Shown here piece after piece: positions 63,407 to 64,000 of a stretch of 64,000 nucleotides of DNA. The stretch lies in the NCBI RefSeq assembly GCF_004348825.1, contig NZ_SMJU01000001.1, positions 516,522-580,521 of the forward strand, written 5' to 3'. Numbering within the stretch: position 1 is the stretch's first letter; every line of letters begins with the position of its first letter. The notes under the pieces were generated by a model. It worked only from the letters and a program-made list of their open reading frames with translations. It ran no database searches and was not told the DNA's origin. A program made the position numbers and the translations under genes. The DNA is from Arundinibacter roseus. Its GTDB lineage: Bacteria > Bacteroidota > Bacteroidia > Cytophagales > Spirosomataceae.

Positions 63407-63525
63407 TGGCGGCTACCTACTTTACCGGCTATGAAACCAGTATCATCGGCGGTGAGGCCGGGGTTGCGACCAACCTTAACTTCTCTGTTCGGGATGGGAA
63501 GAGGTGATTAGATGAGGTGAGCCAC
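63407..63525 (-). pseudogene. 5S rRNA-like copy A (degenerate)
   Basis: About 119 nt. It keeps the 5S core CTTCCCATCCCGAACAGAG and the 3' half with helices IV/V intact. Helix II is lost: GGGGCGGG in the intact gene becomes CACCTCATC, and GCCCCGC becomes GGTTGGTCGCAACC plus CCGGCC, which folds on itself. The 3' end (TAGCCGCCA) is intact. A working 5S seems unlikely. Confidence 0.8.
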
Positions 63526-63560
63526 AAAAAAAGCGGGCTCAGGATTAGCTGAGCCCGCTT
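63526..63560 (-). terminator. Terminator after 5S-like copy B
   Basis: Same stem as the other two (63533-63542 with 63549-63558), loop changed, T7 on the minus strand. Confidence 0.85.
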
Positions 63561-63574
63561 GGGGGTTAATAGTA

Positions 63575-63694
63575 TGGCGGCTACCTGCCTGTGCCCGCTA
63601 TGAAATCCCTATCATCAGCGGTAAGGCCGGGGTTGCGACCAACCTTAACTTCTCTGTTCGGGATGGGAAGAGGTGATTAGATGAGGTGAGCCAC
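63575..63694 (-). pseudogene. 5S rRNA-like copy B (degenerate)
   Basis: About 120 nt, like copy A in helix II and the GGTTGGTCGCAACC insertion. In addition its 3' half is changed (AGGGA facing GCGGGC), so the ACTGG/CCGGT pairing of the intact gene is lost too. This is the more decayed copy. Confidence 0.8.
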
Positions 63695-63730
63695 AAAAAA
63701 AGCGGGCTCAGGATTATCTGAGCCCGCTTG
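63695..63730 (-). terminator. Terminator of the intact 5S gene and rRNA operon
   Basis: Stem GCGGGCTCAG / CTGAGCCCGC (63702-63711 with 63718-63727), T7 on the minus strand (63695-63701). It lies directly after the 5S 3' end. Confidence 0.88.
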
Positions 63731-63743
63731 GGGTTTAATATTG

Positions 63744-63850
63744 TGGCGGCTACCTACTTTACCGGCTATGAAACCAGTATCATCGGCGGTGCGGGGCTTA
63801 ACTTCTCTGTTCGGGATGGGAAGAGGTGATCACCCGCCCCATAGCCACCA
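63744..63850 (-). rRNA. rrf: 5S ribosomal RNA
   Basis: A 107-nt gene. The terminal helix is TGGTGGCTA / TAGCCGCCA (minus strand), helix II pairs GGGGC with GCCCC, the loop region CATCCCGAACAGAGAAGTTA is the conserved 5S core, and ACTGG pairs with CCGGT in the 3' half. It is 70-80 bp downstream of the 23S 3' end, the normal order of an rRNA operon. Confidence 0.95.
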
Positions 63851-63920
63851 TCAAGGTCGTTAGAGGGAATGTGTTTATCAACATGCGGAAAGAAGAAAAA
63901 ACGAAGAGTTGGGAGAGTTA

Positions 63921-64000
63921 TGTAAGTTCTTGGGCGATTAGTACCGCTCAGCTCAACGCCTCTCAGCGCGTAGACCTGCGGCCTATCAACGTCGTAGTCT
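63921..64000 (-). rRNA. rrl: 23S ribosomal RNA, 3' end (partial)
   Basis: On the minus strand the sequence reads GACTACGACGTTGATAGGCC through GCTGAGCGGTACTAATCGCC and CAAGAACTT, the conserved 3' end of bacterial 23S rRNA. The gene runs off the right window edge. The exact 3' end is approximate. Confidence 0.93.

Larger units (their letters stand above)
63347..63743 (-). repeat. Tandem array of degenerate 5S copies with terminators (about 169 bp period)
   Basis: Downstream of the intact 5S gene (minus strand), a unit of about 168-169 bp containing a 5S-like copy and a terminator repeats twice; a third terminator and 10 bp of a further copy (GTGGCTCACC, minus strand, 63347-63356) mark the far end. 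Copies start (plus-strand left ends) at 63407 and 63575, and the intact gene at 63744. The copies share changes the intact gene lacks, so they diverged together from it. Confidence 0.9.

Overview
This window is chromosomal DNA from a member of the Bacteroidota, most likely a Cytophagales bacterium of the Spirosomaceae/Cytophagaceae type. The support is: two TonB-dependent outer-membrane receptors with carboxypeptidase-regulatory-like N-termini, a surface protein ending in a type A T9SS sorting domain, Bacteroidota-type promoters (TTG-N20-TAnnTTTG upstream of three genes), a tRNA without an encoded CCA, and 5S/23S rRNA of Bacteroidota character. Genus cannot be fixed from the sequence alone.

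Layout. 1-8.9 kb: an ArsR-type repressor with two operator-like palindromes, a beta-barrel receptor, a multi-PAS histidine kinase, an RsmF-like rRNA methyltransferase and a secreted M28 peptidase. 9.0-9.7 kb: an antitoxin-like gene followed by a frameshifted Doc toxin. 10-17.5 kb: a signalling block with two related LuxR-type regulators, an ECF-like sigma factor, a very large GAF/PAS histidine kinase and a receiver-kinase fusion. 17.6-33.3 kb: mostly housekeeping and envelope genes (AraC/MGMT fusion, typA, Nudix, ThuA-like, gmhA, a Wzi-like protein, upp, a PNPOx-like protein, a large TonB receptor, manC, thiL, a lipoprotein, a cytochrome b5 domain protein, a GlcNAc-kinase-like ATPase). 33.3-37.1 kb: a 1252-residue secreted glycosidase-like protein with Ig-like repeats, followed by about 1 kb without an ORF and a glycosyltransferase-like gene. 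39.2-40.3 kb: tRNA-Pro(GGG), an array of about 209-bp repeats derived from it, and a REP-like palindrome. 40.4-49 kb: purM, an oxidoreductase, folK, recQ, a short truncated protein, a GH9 glycosidase and an aldo/keto reductase. 49-57.5 kb: a second M28 peptidase, the oxidative pentose phosphate genes gnd-zwf-pgl, and gcvP. 57.6-63.3 kb: small proteins, a membrane metallophosphoesterase, a DUF1573 protein, a RprXY-like two-component system and a DUF2911 protein. 63.3-64 kb: the end of an rRNA operon on the minus strand (23S 3' end, 5S) followed by two degenerate 5S copies, each with its own terminator.

How the genes work together. gnd-zwf-pgl form one NADPH-producing unit. gmhA, the Wzi-like gene and manC point to LPS/capsule sugar supply. 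The GH9 enzyme, the Ig-like glycosidase, the TonB receptors and the sugar-kinase-like gene fit a polymer-degrading heterotroph. The least ordinary parts are the two arrays in which a structural RNA gene plus its terminator has been tandemly copied: in the tRNA-Pro array the RNA part has decayed, while the terminator stems keep pairing through matched base changes.
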